Made by a program: the position numbers and the translations under genes. This document shows positions 43,384-52,718 of a DNA stretch of 64,000 bases, in pieces (position 1 is the first letter of the stretch; the number at the start of each line of letters is the position of its first letter). Under the pieces are notes generated by a model, which saw nothing but the letters and a program-made list of their open reading frames with translations, did not search any database and had not been told where the DNA came from. This stretch comes from Salinicola corii (GTDB lineage Bacteria > Pseudomonadota > Gammaproteobacteria > Pseudomonadales > Halomonadaceae). The stretch is taken from positions 124,001 to 188,000 of the forward strand of contig NZ_VTPX01000008.1 of the NCBI RefSeq assembly GCF_008298015.1, in the 5' to 3' direction.

Positions 43384-44313
43384 GTGACGGACGAAGAGCG
43401 GCATCGGGCGAGTGCACAACAGCGGCAAGGGACGACTGATCCGCGGCGGGATCAGGCGGATGACCAGCAGCACAATCGGGCAGCGGAATCCAAACGCAGA
43501 GCCGTCGGCCGGCCCGCGGGCGGCGCCAAGAGCAGCGGCGGGCACAGTCAGTCGCTGGTGCGGGGCCTGAACATCCTCGAGATGCTGGCGGCGACTCCGG
43601 ACGGGCTGGCCCTGTCCGACGTCGCCGAGGACGTCGGCCTGGCCCCCTCGACCACCCACCGCCTGCTGCAGGCCCTGTTCCAGCAGGGCTTCATCACCCA
43701 GGACGTCGAGAGCGGACTGTGGAAGATCGACGTCAAGACCTTCCGCATCGGCAACAGTTTTCTCGAAGCGAGGGATTTCGTCGCCACCGCGCGCCCCTTC
43801 CTGCGTCGGCTCACCGCCACCAGTGGCGAAACCGCCAATCTCGGCATCCGCGACGACGGCATGGTGGTCTACCTGGCCCAGAGCGAATCGAAGCAGATGA
43901 TGCGCATGATCACCCGGCTCGGCTCGCGGGCGCCACTGCACGCTTCCGGTGTCGGCAAGGCGCTGCTGGCGTGGATGCCGCCCCAGGAGTTCGAGCAGAT
44001 CGTCGCCGGCCGCGTGCTGGAGGGCGAAACGCCCAATACGCTGACCGACGTCGATACGCTACGCGACCAGCTGGTCGAGATCCGTCGACAGGGCTACGCC
44101 GTCGATCGCGAAGAGCATGCCATCGGCCTCAACTGCGTCGCGGCCACCCTGCATGACGAGAGCGGCCTGCCGCTGGCGGCGATATCGGTCTCCGGCCCGG
44201 TGGCCCGGATCGACGATTCCCGCCTGCCCGAACTCGCCGCCCTGGTCGCGGAGACCGCCCGCGAGATCACCGCCAAGATCGGCGGCAAGCCCCCCACCGA
44301 ACCGCCAGCGTAG
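43384..44313 (+). CDS. IclR-family regulator (AllR-like setting)
   Basis: Encodes 309 residues from a GTG at 43384, with a highly charged Gln/Arg-rich tail of about 50 residues. The winged helix is SLVRGLNILEMLAATPDG and VAEDVGLAPSTTHRLLQALF, and the effector domain carries GSRAPLHASGVGKALLAWM and VDREEHAIGLNCVAAT. Purine-cluster IclR proteins such as AllR respond to glyoxylate or allantoate, so control of the ureide genes is plausible but not shown. It ends 42 bases before a MITE-like element. Confidence 0.85.
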   Translation: MTDEERHRASAQQRQGTTDPRRDQADDQQHNRAAESKRRAVGRPAGGAKSSGGHSQSLVRGLNILEMLAATPDGLALSDVAEDVGLAPSTTHRLLQALFQQGFITQDVESGLWKIDVKTFRIGNSFLEARDFVATARPFLRRLTATSGETANLGIRDDGMVVYLAQSESKQMMRMITRLGSRAPLHASGVGKALLAWMPPQEFEQIVAGRVLEGETPNTLTDVDTLRDQLVEIRRQGYAVDREEHAIGLNCVAATLHDESGLPLAAISVSGPVARIDDSRLPELAALVAETAREITAKIGGKPPTEPPA

Positions 44314-44355
44314 GCGTTGGGCCCGAAACGCCCCCAGCGCAGGCATGTTTCGTTT

Positions 44356-44529
44356 GGAAACGCTGAATAAATTGTCGAGCAGGATGAAGTGGGCGGCATT
44401 CCGTCGCAAGGCGCACGGAGCGCAGCAACCGGAGCATATTGGGGTATATGTGAGGATTCGACCGGGCTGGTGCTCCAGCACCGCGCAACGAAGCCGATTC
44501 GCCTGCGCAGACATTTGTGCAGTGTTTCC
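44356..44529. mobile_element. MITE-like element A, copy 2
   Basis: A 174-bp unit with ends GGAAACGCTGAATAAAT and (inverted) GGAAACACTGCACAAAT, 14 of 17 identical. It shares blocks with copy 1 such as AAGGCGCACGGA and CCGCGCAACG. It is 31 bp longer than copy 1, mainly in the centre. It abuts element B after three bases. Confidence 0.7.
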
Positions 44530-44532
44530 TCA

Positions 44533-44673
44533 GAGGGTGTTTACAAATTCGACGAGCGAAGGCAAGACAAGGCGAAATCGGTCGAAAAAGCGGAGTTTAC
44601 ATGTAGTAAATGAGCATTTTGAGGTCGATTTCAACGCCGTATTGCCGAGCGCAGGCATTTTGTAGACACCCTC
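44533..44673. mobile_element. MITE-like element B with 3-bp target duplication
   Basis: A 141-bp unit bounded by GAGGGTGTTTACAAA and its inverted counterpart GAGGGTGTCTACAAA. TCA flanks it on both sides (44530-44532, 44674-44676), consistent with a 3-bp target duplication. The right TCA is the stop codon of the minus-strand SDR gene. It has no coding capacity of note. Confidence 0.75.
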
Positions 44674-45528
44674 TCAGGTATTCAGGATCACTCCGCCATT
44701 GAGATGGATAGTCTGTCCGGTCATGTAGGAAGACTCCTTGCTGGCCAGATAGATGTAGGCCGGCCCCATCTCGCTGGGCTGCCCGGCACGCTTCATCGGC
44801 ACCTGCCCACCGAAGCCCTCGACCTTGTCGTCGTCGAAACTGGCCGGAATCAGCGGCGTCCACACCGGCCCCGGCGCCACCGCGTTGACGCGGATCTCGC
44901 GATCCACCAGCGATTGCGCCAGCGAGCGCACGAATCCCTGGATCGCGCCCTTGGTTGCTGAATAATCGATCAGGGTATCGTTGCCCTTGAAGGCGTTGAC
45001 GGACGACGTGGCAATGATAGTATCGCCGGCGCTCAGATGCGGCACCGCCTCGCGCACCAGATAGAAGTGGCTGAAGATATTGGTGGCGAAGGTGCGCTGC
45101 AGCTGTTCGTCGGTGATCTCGGTCACGTCGTCCCAGTCGTGCTGCTCGGCGGCATTGTTGACCAGGATATTGAGGCCGCCCAGCTCCCGCCGTGTGCGCT
45201 CGACCACGTCGCGACAGAATGCGGAGTCGGCGACGTCGCCCTTGAGCAACAGGCAGCGCCGGCCCTCGGCTTCGATCAGCGCCTGGGTGTCTTCGGCGTC
45301 GCGGTCCTCGTCGAGGTAGACCACGGCGCAATCGGCGCCCTCGCGGGCGTAGTGGACCGCGACGGCGCGACCGATGCCACTGTCACCGCCAGTGATGATC
45401 GCCACCTTGCCCTCGAGCTTGTCAGTACCGCGATAGTCGTCGCGAATGAACTCCGGCTCGGGGCGCATGTCGTGCTCGTCACCCGGCTGATGGGTCTGAT
45501 GCTGTGGTGGAAAATGCGATTCTGACAT
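44674..45528 (-). CDS. SDR-family oxidoreductase, YghA/general-stress type
   Basis: Encodes 284 residues. A long polar N-terminal arm (PPQHQTHQPG, EPEFIRDDYRG) is typical of the subgroup containing YghA and Bacillus stress dehydrogenases. Then follow the NAD motif TGGDSGIGR, NNAAEQ, catalytic Ser in ATSSVNAFKG and Tyr-Lys in DYSATKGA, and a SYMTGQTIHLNGG end. GGAG precedes the ATG at 45528. Its stop codon is part of the duplicated target of element B. The substrate is unknown. Confidence 0.88.
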   Translation of the reverse strand: MSESHFPPQHQTHQPGDEHDMRPEPEFIRDDYRGTDKLEGKVAIITGGDSGIGRAVAVHYAREGADCAVVYLDEDRDAEDTQALIEAEGRRCLLLKGDVADSAFCRDVVERTRRELGGLNILVNNAAEQHDWDDVTEITDEQLQRTFATNIFSHFYLVREAVPHLSAGDTIIATSSVNAFKGNDTLIDYSATKGAIQGFVRSLAQSLVDREIRVNAVAPGPVWTPLIPASFDDDKVEGFGGQVPMKRAGQPSEMGPAYIYLASKESSYMTGQTIHLNGGVILNT

Positions 45529-45654
45529 TCCGGCTCCCTCCTGAACGAATCGAATGAAATGCGCCCGACCGTCGCGGCATCCTCCCATGAATCACCGCGA
45601 CGCCTCCCCAGCATAGAGAGCTTGGCAGGATTCTTCCAAACCTCGGTGTCAATC

Positions 45655-45670
45655 ATTAACCCAGGTTAAT
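45655..45670. promoter_or_regulatory. ATTAACCCAGGTTAAT palindrome upstream of SDR and pyrB
   Basis: Perfect 7-bp arms around CA in the 296-base divergent gap between the SDR gene and pyrB. It may be an operator for either gene. Confidence 0.45.
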
Positions 45671-45824
45671 ATCAAGCCCGCCGCCATCGTCACCCCCCGC
45701 CTTGCCGCCCCTCGCGGCGGAACCGGGGGCATCGCGCCTTTCCGAACGTGAAGCGAACCGCCAGCGGCGCTACACTATCGCCGCCGCATGCGCTGTCACA
45801 CTTGCCCGCCAAAGAGGTTTCCCG

Positions 45825-46868
45825 ATGCCTTCGCACCTGCTCTCCGTCGATTCGCTCTCCCGCGATGCCGTCGACCACCTGATCCGCATCGCCGAACGCA
45901 TGGAGCCGATCGCCCAGCGGCGCAAGGTGACCCGCGTGCTCGAAGGCGCAGTGCTCGGCAACCTGTTCTTCGAGGCCAGCACCCGAACCCGGATCAGCTT
46001 CAACGCCGCCTTCTGCCGCCTCGGCGGCAGTGTCTGCGACACCACCGGCTTCACCTTCTCGTCGATGGCCAAGGGCGAATCGCTCTACGACACCAGCCGG
46101 GTGATGGGCGGCTACGTCGACGCCATCGTCATGCGCCACCCGGAGCAGGGCTCGGTGGCGGAATTCGCCGAGGCGACCCAGGTGCCGGTGATCAACGGCG
46201 GTGACGGCCCGGGCGAGCACCCGAGCCAGGCGCTGCTGGACGTCTACACCATCACCAAGGAGTTCGCGCGGCTGGGCAAGCCGCTGGCGGGGGCGCATCT
46301 GCTGCTGACCGGGGATCTCAAGTACGGCCGCACGGTGCACTCGCTGATCAAGCTGCTGTCGCTCTACGACCCGCTGCGCATCACCCTGGTGTCGCCGCCG
46401 GGGCTGGAGATGCCCCAACATCTGGTCGATCTGGTGGCTTCTCGCGGCCACCGCATCGAGACGCGGCCCAACCTGGCCGAGTCGTTCGACGACGTCGACG
46501 TGATCTACGCCACCCGCATCCAGCGCGAGCGCTTCACCGCGGAGATGTCGGAAAGCTTCGCCGAGCTGACCTCGGATTTCGTCGTCGATCGCGGCTTCCT
46601 CGATCGCCGCTGCTCGCCGACCACCATCGTCATGCATCCGCTGCCGCGGGACAGCCGCCCCGGCGCCAACGACCTCAGCACCGACCTCAACGGCGATCCG
46701 CGCCTGGCGATCTTTCGCCAGACCGACAACGGCATTCCGATGCGCATGGCAATCTTTGCCCACCTGTTGCAGGTAGAGGATCAGGTGGAGAGGGATCTGC
46801 GCGACGTGGGCTGGTTCGTGCCGAACACCTACGGCATCGGCGAGGAGAGTCTGAAAGCGGGCTCTTGA
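45825..46868 (+). CDS. pyrB: Aspartate carbamoyltransferase catalytic subunit
   Basis: Encodes 347 residues, longer than the 311 of E. coli PyrB. The carbamoyl-phosphate motif is FFEASTRTRISF (52-56 STRTR), followed by EHPSQALLDVYTI, LTGDLKYGRTVHSL and the aspartate-binding HPLPRDSRPGANDL. The C-terminal extension (LQVEDQVERDLRDVGW) accounts for the extra length. It forms N-carbamoyl-aspartate in pyrimidine synthesis. No pyrI or pyrC lies beside it. AGAGG precedes the ATG; an upstream frame to 45702 has no start signal. Confidence 0.93.
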   Translation: MPSHLLSVDSLSRDAVDHLIRIAERMEPIAQRRKVTRVLEGAVLGNLFFEASTRTRISFNAAFCRLGGSVCDTTGFTFSSMAKGESLYDTSRVMGGYVDAIVMRHPEQGSVAEFAEATQVPVINGGDGPGEHPSQALLDVYTITKEFARLGKPLAGAHLLLTGDLKYGRTVHSLIKLLSLYDPLRITLVSPPGLEMPQHLVDLVASRGHRIETRPNLAESFDDVDVIYATRIQRERFTAEMSESFAELTSDFVVDRGFLDRRCSPTTIVMHPLPRDSRPGANDLSTDLNGDPRLAIFRQTDNGIPMRMAIFAHLLQVEDQVERDLRDVGWFVPNTYGIGEESLKAGS

Positions 46869-47324
46869 ATCATCATCAACCTCCCGGAACTCGATCATCC
46901 GTCGGTTTGACGGCGTTGCGACACGATCTCGCTCCTGCCGATCACGCCGCGGCAGCCGATGCCCTTCGTCGGCTGCCTGACTCAAGGCCAGTTGTCGATT
47001 ATTCCACTACTCCACTGATATTTTTTGATTCCCCCCCTCGCTGTCGGAGGGGGTAGGCCGGTTCCAAAGTCAGTTGCAAAAACGTGAAAAAACGGGCATT
47101 AAAAGGCGAAAAATCGTGTTTTAACCCTGTCCCCGGGCGTAATAGAGCCCAGCAAAAAGAGGCTGCGCGTCCTGCCGAAACCCGTGTCTTCCGGCCAAGA
47201 ATAGTGTTATTAAATAGTTGACATCCACCACGAAACTGGTGACACACTGAGCGGGTCGCGTCACTCTTCGACATGACAGAATCAACAACTACAAGCGCAG
47301 CGCGCAACCCAAGACGGACACCCT
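46869..47324. other. Intergenic region pyrB / putrescine island
   Basis: A 456-base gap, noticeably more A/T-rich from about 47020. It contains an A-tract segment (47077-47120) resembling an UP-rich region and a consensus -35 at 47218. A C-rich/G-rich hairpin at 47033-47053 has no T-run on the exit side. I see no ORF with a ribosome-binding site. Confidence 0.6.
47218..47246 (+). promoter_or_regulatory. Candidate promoter of the putrescine operon
   Basis: Consensus -35 TTGACA at 47218-47223, followed after 17 bases by a weak -10 (GACACA, 47241-47246). The start would be about 70 bases before the first gene. The poor -10 suggests an activated or weak promoter. Confidence 0.4.
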
Positions 47325-48617
47325 ATGACAGTTTATTCGTCGTCGGCGACAACCTCTTCCTGGTATCGGGACTCCATCGCCGTCGAGCTCGAGCCAGCGC
47401 TCCCGCTGGAGGGCGATCATCGCGCCGATGTCTGCGTGATCGGCGCAGGCGTCACCGGCTGTTCCACTGCGCTGCACCTGGCCCAGCGGGGATATCGGGT
47501 CATCCTGCTCGAAGCACTGGACGTGGGCCATGGGGCCTCCGGCCGCAGCGGTGGGCAGATACTGCCAGGCCTGGGCACCGATATAGGCACCGTCGAAAAG
47601 GCCCTGGGTCTGTCGGCCGCCCGCGATATCTGGGAAATGAGCCGTGAAGCCGTAAGACTGACCGCCCACCTCGTCGAGCATCACCGGATCCCCTGCGACC
47701 TGTCCTGGGGCTACCTTCACGCGGCGGTCAAACCTCGCCATGTCGTCGAGCTCAGGGAGTCGCAGGAGCGAATGGCCCGCGACTTCGACTATCACGGGCT
47801 CGAGTGGCGGGAAGGCGACGCACTGCGCGAACACGTCGTCACCGATGCCTACCCGGCGGCGCTCTGGGAGCGCGAAGCGGGCCACCTGCATCCGCTCAAC
47901 TACACGCTCGGTCTGGCCCGGGCCGCTCAACGTGCCGGAGCGACCCTTCATCAGTTCAGCCCCGTGGTCGATATCCAGCACGGCCAGCAGGCCAACGTCG
48001 TCACCGAACGCGGCCGCGTCACTGCCGATCACGTCGTGATCGCCACCAACGCCTACGGGGACAGGCTGGTGCCCGAAATGAGCGGGCGCATCATGAAAGC
48101 GGCCAACTACATGATCGCCACCGCGCCCATGACCGAGCAGCAGGCCGCTCAGGTGCTCCCGAGAAACGACGCCTTGTCGGATGCCAACTTCGTACTCGAC
48201 TACTATCGCCTGTCGAGAGACCGGCGCCTGATCTACGGCGGGGAGGTGAGTTACGACGGCCGCCCGCCGCAAGGTCTGGAGGCGCGCACCGACGCCAAGA
48301 TACGGCGCCTGTTCCCGGTGTTGAAGGAGATCGATATCGAATATCGCTGGGGGGGAGACGTGGCCATCACGATGAATCGCGCGCCGGACTTCGGCCGGCT
48401 GGCGCCCAATGTCTTTTATGCCCAGGGCTACTCCGGCCACGGGATGGCGTTGGCGGGGCTGGCCGGCAAGCTGCTGGCCGAGACCATTGCCGGGCAAAGC
48501 GAGCGCTTCGACCTCTTTTCCGCCATGCCCCACCGGACATTTCCCGGGGGGCGGTGGCTACGGACTCCCCTGCTGGTACTGGCGACCCATTTCTACAAGC
48601 TCCGCGACCGGCTGTGA
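47325..48617 (+). CDS. puuB: FAD-dependent oxidoreductase, gamma-glutamylputrescine oxidase-like (copy 1)
   Basis: Encodes 430 residues. The FAD motif is VIGAGVTGCSTALHLAQRG near residue 39, then GHGASGRSGGQILPG, HLHPLNYTLGLARAAQ and the C-terminal FYAQGYSGHGMALAGLAGK, the pattern of PuuB and related amine oxidases. It should oxidise gamma-glutamyl-putrescine to the aldehyde. It opens a run of five plus-strand genes that continues with an ABC importer. A second puuB-type gene is at 55286. Confidence 0.85.
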   Translation: MTVYSSSATTSSWYRDSIAVELEPALPLEGDHRADVCVIGAGVTGCSTALHLAQRGYRVILLEALDVGHGASGRSGGQILPGLGTDIGTVEKALGLSAARDIWEMSREAVRLTAHLVEHHRIPCDLSWGYLHAAVKPRHVVELRESQERMARDFDYHGLEWREGDALREHVVTDAYPAALWEREAGHLHPLNYTLGLARAAQRAGATLHQFSPVVDIQHGQQANVVTERGRVTADHVVIATNAYGDRLVPEMSGRIMKAANYMIATAPMTEQQAAQVLPRNDALSDANFVLDYYRLSRDRRLIYGGEVSYDGRPPQGLEARTDAKIRRLFPVLKEIDIEYRWGGDVAITMNRAPDFGRLAPNVFYAQGYSGHGMALAGLAGKLLAETIAGQSERFDLFSAMPHRTFPGGRWLRTPLLVLATHFYKLRDRL

Positions 48618-48646
48618 CGAGCGTCGAGAATGACGAGGACTGCCCA

Positions 48647-49777
48647 ATGACCGATTTGACGAACACCGTGAACACCGCCGATCGAGCGGAAGTGGCAGAT
48701 ACGGCGTCGAGAGACAGGCGCGGCGCGTCCTCGATCAGGATGCAGGGGTTACGCAAGCAATTCGGACGCGATTCCATCGCGCTGGCGGGCGTCGACCTGG
48801 ACATCAAGGCCGGCGAATTCTTCACCCTGCTGGGGCCGTCCGGGTGCGGCAAGACGACGTTGCTGCGCATCCTCGCCGGACTGGAAGAGGCCGATGACGG
48901 CCAACTGACGATCGGCGGCAAGGACGTCATCGACATGCCGCCGCATCGGCGCAGCGTCAACACGGTGTTCCAGTCCTACGCGCTATTCCCGCATCTCTCC
49001 GTGCGCGACAACCTGGCGTTCGGCCTGCGCATGCGTGGCGAACCGGCCGCCGAGCGCAACCGCAAGGTGGCGGAGGTGGCCGAATTCATCAAGCTCGGCC
49101 CGTTGGTCGAACGCCGCGTCGACCAGCTATCGGGAGGCCAGAAGCAGCGCATCGCCCTGGCCCGGGCGCTGGTCTGCGAGCCCGACGTGCTGCTGTTGGA
49201 CGAACCGCTGTCGGCCCTGGATGCCGGCCTGCGCGGCCAGTTGCAGGTCGAGCTGCAACGCCTGCAGAAGCGCCTGGGCATGACCTTCGTGTTCGTCACC
49301 CACGACCAGGACGAGGCCATGGTGATGTCGGATCGCATCGCGGTGCTCGACAGCGGCATCATCCAGCAGGTGGGCACCCCCAGCGAGGTCTACGAGCATC
49401 CGGCCAACGCCTTCGTCGCCCGCTTCATGGGGCACGACAACCTGTTCGCCATCACCGCCAGCGAGGACAACTGGGTGGACACCGGGCTGGGACGGCTGCA
49501 GTTGGACCCCGCCGAGCAACGCGACACCCCTGACGGATGGCTGCTGATCCGCCCCGAGACGCTGGAACTGGGCGGCGACGTTCCCGCGGACTACAACCGT
49601 CTCGAGGGCACGGTCGAAGAGCGACTCTACCGCGGCAGCCGCATCGAATACCGCCTGACCGTCAATGGCCACCCCTTGACGGCAGTGGCCGGCAATCTCG
49701 GCCAGCGCATACACGACGTCGGCGACCGGGTGACGATCGGTATCTGTCCGGAAGATCTGGTCCGCGTCGCGGCCTGA
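48647..49777 (+). CDS. Spermidine/putrescine ABC transporter ATPase
   Basis: Encodes 376 residues, the usual PotA/PotG length. Walker A GPSGCGKTT (63-71), Q-loop VFQSYALFPHLSV, signature LSGGQKQR, Walker B VLLLDEPLSALD and VTHDQDEAMVMSD are followed by a C-terminal TOBE-like domain (IRPETLEL, YRGSRIEYRL). The first 30 residues are a polar tail. GAGGA precedes the ATG. It energises the next two permeases with the binding proteins at 51572 and 54145. Confidence 0.93.
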   Translation: MTDLTNTVNTADRAEVADTASRDRRGASSIRMQGLRKQFGRDSIALAGVDLDIKAGEFFTLLGPSGCGKTTLLRILAGLEEADDGQLTIGGKDVIDMPPHRRSVNTVFQSYALFPHLSVRDNLAFGLRMRGEPAAERNRKVAEVAEFIKLGPLVERRVDQLSGGQKQRIALARALVCEPDVLLLDEPLSALDAGLRGQLQVELQRLQKRLGMTFVFVTHDQDEAMVMSDRIAVLDSGIIQQVGTPSEVYEHPANAFVARFMGHDNLFAITASEDNWVDTGLGRLQLDPAEQRDTPDGWLLIRPETLELGGDVPADYNRLEGTVEERLYRGSRIEYRLTVNGHPLTAVAGNLGQRIHDVGDRVTIGICPEDLVRVAA

Positions 49778-49788
49778 GGAGAAGCGAC

Positions 49789-50709
49789 ATGCTGCAGACA
49801 TCCCAGACGGCCTCGCGACGCCATGCGGTGGTCAGCGAAACCCGCCACCTGCTGTTTACGGTAACCCCGGGCGCAGCCTGGATCATCGTCTTCCTGGTGC
49901 TGCCGAGCGTCTATCTGATGGCCGTGGCGTTCATGACCAATGGCCCCTACGGACTGCCGCAGTTGCCGCTGTCGCTGAATTCGTTCGAGCAGCTGGCGGG
50001 CGTCGGCTTTCTGGGCTGGAGCCCGGGCAATCTCTACACCCTGCTGCGCTCGCTGTGGCAGACTATCGTCGCCACCGGACTGGTGGTGCTGGTCGCCTAT
50101 CCCATCGCCTATTACATCACCACCTGCCGGGCGCGGTGGCGACCGATCATGCTGCTGCTGGTGGTAGTGCCGTCCTGGACCAATCAGGTGATTCGCACCT
50201 TCGGCTGGATGAATCTGCTGGCACCGGGTACGCCGCTCTCCAACCTCGCCGAGATACTGGGTCTGATCTCGCCCAACATGGGGCTCTACCCGTCCAACTT
50301 CGCGGTGACACTGGGTCTCGTCTACAACTTCCTGCCGTTCATGGTGCTGCCGCTCTACGCCGCCTTCGAGAAGCTCGACACCGCCCAGGTCGAGGCGGCG
50401 CAGGATCTCTACGCCAAGCCGGTACGGGCATTCTGGAACGCCGTCTTCCCGCAGACACTGCCGGGGCTGCTCGCGGGCGTGGTGCTGGTGGCAATCCCCG
50501 CGTTCGGCATGTACGTGATTCCGGAGCTTCTCGGCGGCGGCAAGGCGATGATGCTCGGCAACCTGGTGGCGACCCAGTTCTCCGGCGGCTCGAACTGGCC
50601 GCTGGGCGCGGCCGGCGCGATCCTGATGCTGATCGCGACCTTCATCGGGCTGTTCGCGATGCGGCGCATCGGCAAGCGCCTGGGTGGCGGCGAGGAGGTG
50701 GTGATATGA
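49789..50709 (+). CDS. Polyamine ABC transporter permease (PotB/PotH type)
   Basis: Encodes 306 residues with six helices, including PGAAWIIVFLVLPSVYLMAV and the coupling loop EAAQDLYAKPVRAFWNAVFP. The segment PSWTNQVIRTFGWMNLL is typical of PotB/PotH. GAGGAG precedes the ATG, which lies 11 bases after the ATPase stop. The last codons overlap the next permease by four bases. Confidence 0.92.
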   Translation: MLQTSQTASRRHAVVSETRHLLFTVTPGAAWIIVFLVLPSVYLMAVAFMTNGPYGLPQLPLSLNSFEQLAGVGFLGWSPGNLYTLLRSLWQTIVATGLVVLVAYPIAYYITTCRARWRPIMLLLVVVPSWTNQVIRTFGWMNLLAPGTPLSNLAEILGLISPNMGLYPSNFAVTLGLVYNFLPFMVLPLYAAFEKLDTAQVEAAQDLYAKPVRAFWNAVFPQTLPGLLAGVVLVAIPAFGMYVIPELLGGGKAMMLGNLVATQFSGGSNWPLGAAGAILMLIATFIGLFAMRRIGKRLGGGEEVVI

Positions 50710-51518
50710 GAAAGCGCACGCTCAAGCGTAGCTCTTTGAGACGAGCCCTGACGGCGTTCTGGTGGCTGACACTGATCTTCCTCTACCTGCCGCTGGCCGT
50801 GGTGGTACTGTTCTCCTTCAATGCCTCCAACAGCGCCGCCAGCATGACCGGTCTGTCGCTGCGCTGGTATCACCAACTGCTCGGTAACGAGCAGATCATG
50901 GCCGCCTTCGGCAATACCCTGATCCTGGCGCTCTGTTCCTCGGTCATAGCGCTCGTCATCGGCTGCCTGATCGGCTACGGCATGTATCGTCACCGCCATC
51001 GCAAGCTCGGTTGGCTGATCGTGCTGATTTATCTGCCCATCGTGCTGCCGGACATCGTTTTCGGCATCTCCGAGATGGCCTTTTTCGTCCAGTTCCATCG
51101 GTTGACCGGGCTGCTCCAGCCGGGGCTCGGAACCATGGTCATCGCCCATGTGACCTTCCAGATTCCGTTCGTCGCGCTGATCGTCTATTCACGTTTCGTC
51201 GGACTCGACCCGACGCTGTTCGAAGCGGCCAAGGATCTCTATGCCACGCCGGCCAAACGCGTCGTCCACTTCATGCTACCGACCATCAAGCCGGCGCTGA
51301 TATCCGCCTTCTTTCTCTCCTTCACGCTGTCGGTGGACGACTTCGTGATCAGCTTCTTCACGGCGGGGCCGGAGAGCGCCACGCTGCCGATCTATATCTG
51401 GGGCGCGATCAAGAAGGGCGTGTCGCCCGAGATCAATGCCATCGCCACGCTGATGATCGGCGCGGTAGCGATGGCCGCCGCGATCAGCCTGTTGTTCAAC
51501 CGCAAACGTCAATCCTGA
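50706..51518 (+). CDS. Polyamine ABC transporter permease (PotC/PotI type)
   Basis: Encodes 270 residues with six helices. LIFLYLPLAVVVLFSFNASN and the loop EAAKDLYATPAKRVVHFMLP are characteristic of PotC/PotI. The end NRKRQS is short and basic. It forms the channel with the preceding permease. Confidence 0.92.
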   Translation: MRKRTLKRSSLRRALTAFWWLTLIFLYLPLAVVVLFSFNASNSAASMTGLSLRWYHQLLGNEQIMAAFGNTLILALCSSVIALVIGCLIGYGMYRHRHRKLGWLIVLIYLPIVLPDIVFGISEMAFFVQFHRLTGLLQPGLGTMVIAHVTFQIPFVALIVYSRFVGLDPTLFEAAKDLYATPAKRVVHFMLPTIKPALISAFFLSFTLSVDDFVISFFTAGPESATLPIYIWGAIKKGVSPEINAIATLMIGAVAMAAAISLLFNRKRQS

Positions 51519-51571
51519 CCAAAGAGCCCGCGCACGGGTAAACACTGAAGAGACAACAAGGAAAAAAGCCC

Positions 51572-52639
51572 ATGTCGAAGCACACCAAGACGGCCGCCGC
51601 CGTTGCCTTCTGCAGCCTGCTATTGGGAACCGGCGCGCAGGCCGCGGAAGAGAAGCTCTATCTGTTCAACTGGACCGAGTACATGGACCCGGAGATCATC
51701 ACGGCGTTCGAGCAGAAGTACGACGTTGAGGTAGTACAGAACTACTACAACTCGCTGCCGGAGATGTTCGCCAAACTCAACGCCGGCGGCGCGTCCCAGT
51801 ACGACATTATCGTCCCCTCCAACTACTACGTGCCGCGCTTGATCAAAACGGGCCTGGTCCAGAAGCTCGATCACTCGAAGATTCCCAACCTTGCCAACGT
51901 CAAGGCGCAGTTCCAGGACCCGAGCTTCGACCCGGGTTCCGAATACTCCGCGCCCTACCAGTGGGGCACGACGGGCATGGTCTACAACACCGAAACCTTC
52001 CCGGACGCCCCCAACAGCTGGTCGCTGATGTTCGACCCGAAGGTCAATCCCGACTATCCATTCGCCATCATGGGCGACGGCCAGGTGGCTATCGGCGCCG
52101 CTTGCGGCGCGCTGGGCAAGCCCTATGACTGTGACACGCTGGACAGCTGGCGCGACGCCGCCAAGCTGATGATCGAGACCAAGAGCCGCGACAACTTCTC
52201 CGGCTTCACCGACGGCACCCCGGCGCTACAGCAACTGGCCCGAGGTGTGACCCACGTGGGCATGTCCTACAACGGTGACTATCTCTACTTCAAGGGAGAG
52301 GATCCAGAAGCCTTCGAGCACCTGGCGTTCGCGATTCCCGACGAAGGCGCCGAAATGTGGGTGGACTCCATGATGATTCCCTCCGGCGCCCCGCACCCGG
52401 ATCTGGCCCACAAGTTCATCAACTTCATCCTCGACGCCAAGATTGGCGCCCAACTCTCCAACTACAACTACTACGCCAGCCCCAACGCCGCCGCCGAGCC
52501 CTATCTGGAAGAGGCGTTGAGGCAACCGCCGGCCCAGCCCACCGACGAAGAGATGAAAGTGCTGCGTTTCACCCCGAGCCTCGAGGGCGAAAAACTGCAG
52601 ACCTTTCAGCAACTGTGGTCGGAAGTGCAGGCTCGGTAG
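51572..52639 (+). CDS. Polyamine-binding periplasmic protein (PotD/PotF type, copy 1)
   Basis: Encodes 355 residues. A signal peptide (MSKHTKTAAAVAFCSLLLGT, cleaved near AQA) is followed by LYLFNWTEYMDPEIITAFEQ, YDIIVPSNYYVPRLIKTGLV, PYQWGTTGMVYNTETF and a final NYYASPNAAAEPYL, as in PotD/PotF. It delivers putrescine or spermidine to the permeases encoded just upstream. It is about half identical by eye to the protein at 54145. Confidence 0.92.
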   Translation: MSKHTKTAAAVAFCSLLLGTGAQAAEEKLYLFNWTEYMDPEIITAFEQKYDVEVVQNYYNSLPEMFAKLNAGGASQYDIIVPSNYYVPRLIKTGLVQKLDHSKIPNLANVKAQFQDPSFDPGSEYSAPYQWGTTGMVYNTETFPDAPNSWSLMFDPKVNPDYPFAIMGDGQVAIGAACGALGKPYDCDTLDSWRDAAKLMIETKSRDNFSGFTDGTPALQQLARGVTHVGMSYNGDYLYFKGEDPEAFEHLAFAIPDEGAEMWVDSMMIPSGAPHPDLAHKFINFILDAKIGAQLSNYNYYASPNAAAEPYLEEALRQPPAQPTDEEMKVLRFTPSLEGEKLQTFQQLWSEVQAR

Positions 52640-52718
52640 AGGCGCCGCTTCCCGATCTCACTGCTCGGCACGGCCGCTGGCCACGTCCGGGCAACCCATC
52701 ACCACACGGAACGCTCAC

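Noticed and set aside
45690-46985. 431-codon open frame on the minus strand
   Set aside because: Antisense shadow of pyrB; rich in Arg, His and Val, with no domain.
47033-47053. Terminator after pyrB
   Set aside because: The CCCCCTC/GAGGGGG hairpin has its T-run on the entry side, not the exit side, so it does not fit an intrinsic terminator on either strand.
47804-48646. Extended N-terminus for the polyamine ATPase
   Set aside because: It overlaps the puuB-type gene in another frame; the normal start at 48647 gives the usual length and has GAGGA upstream.
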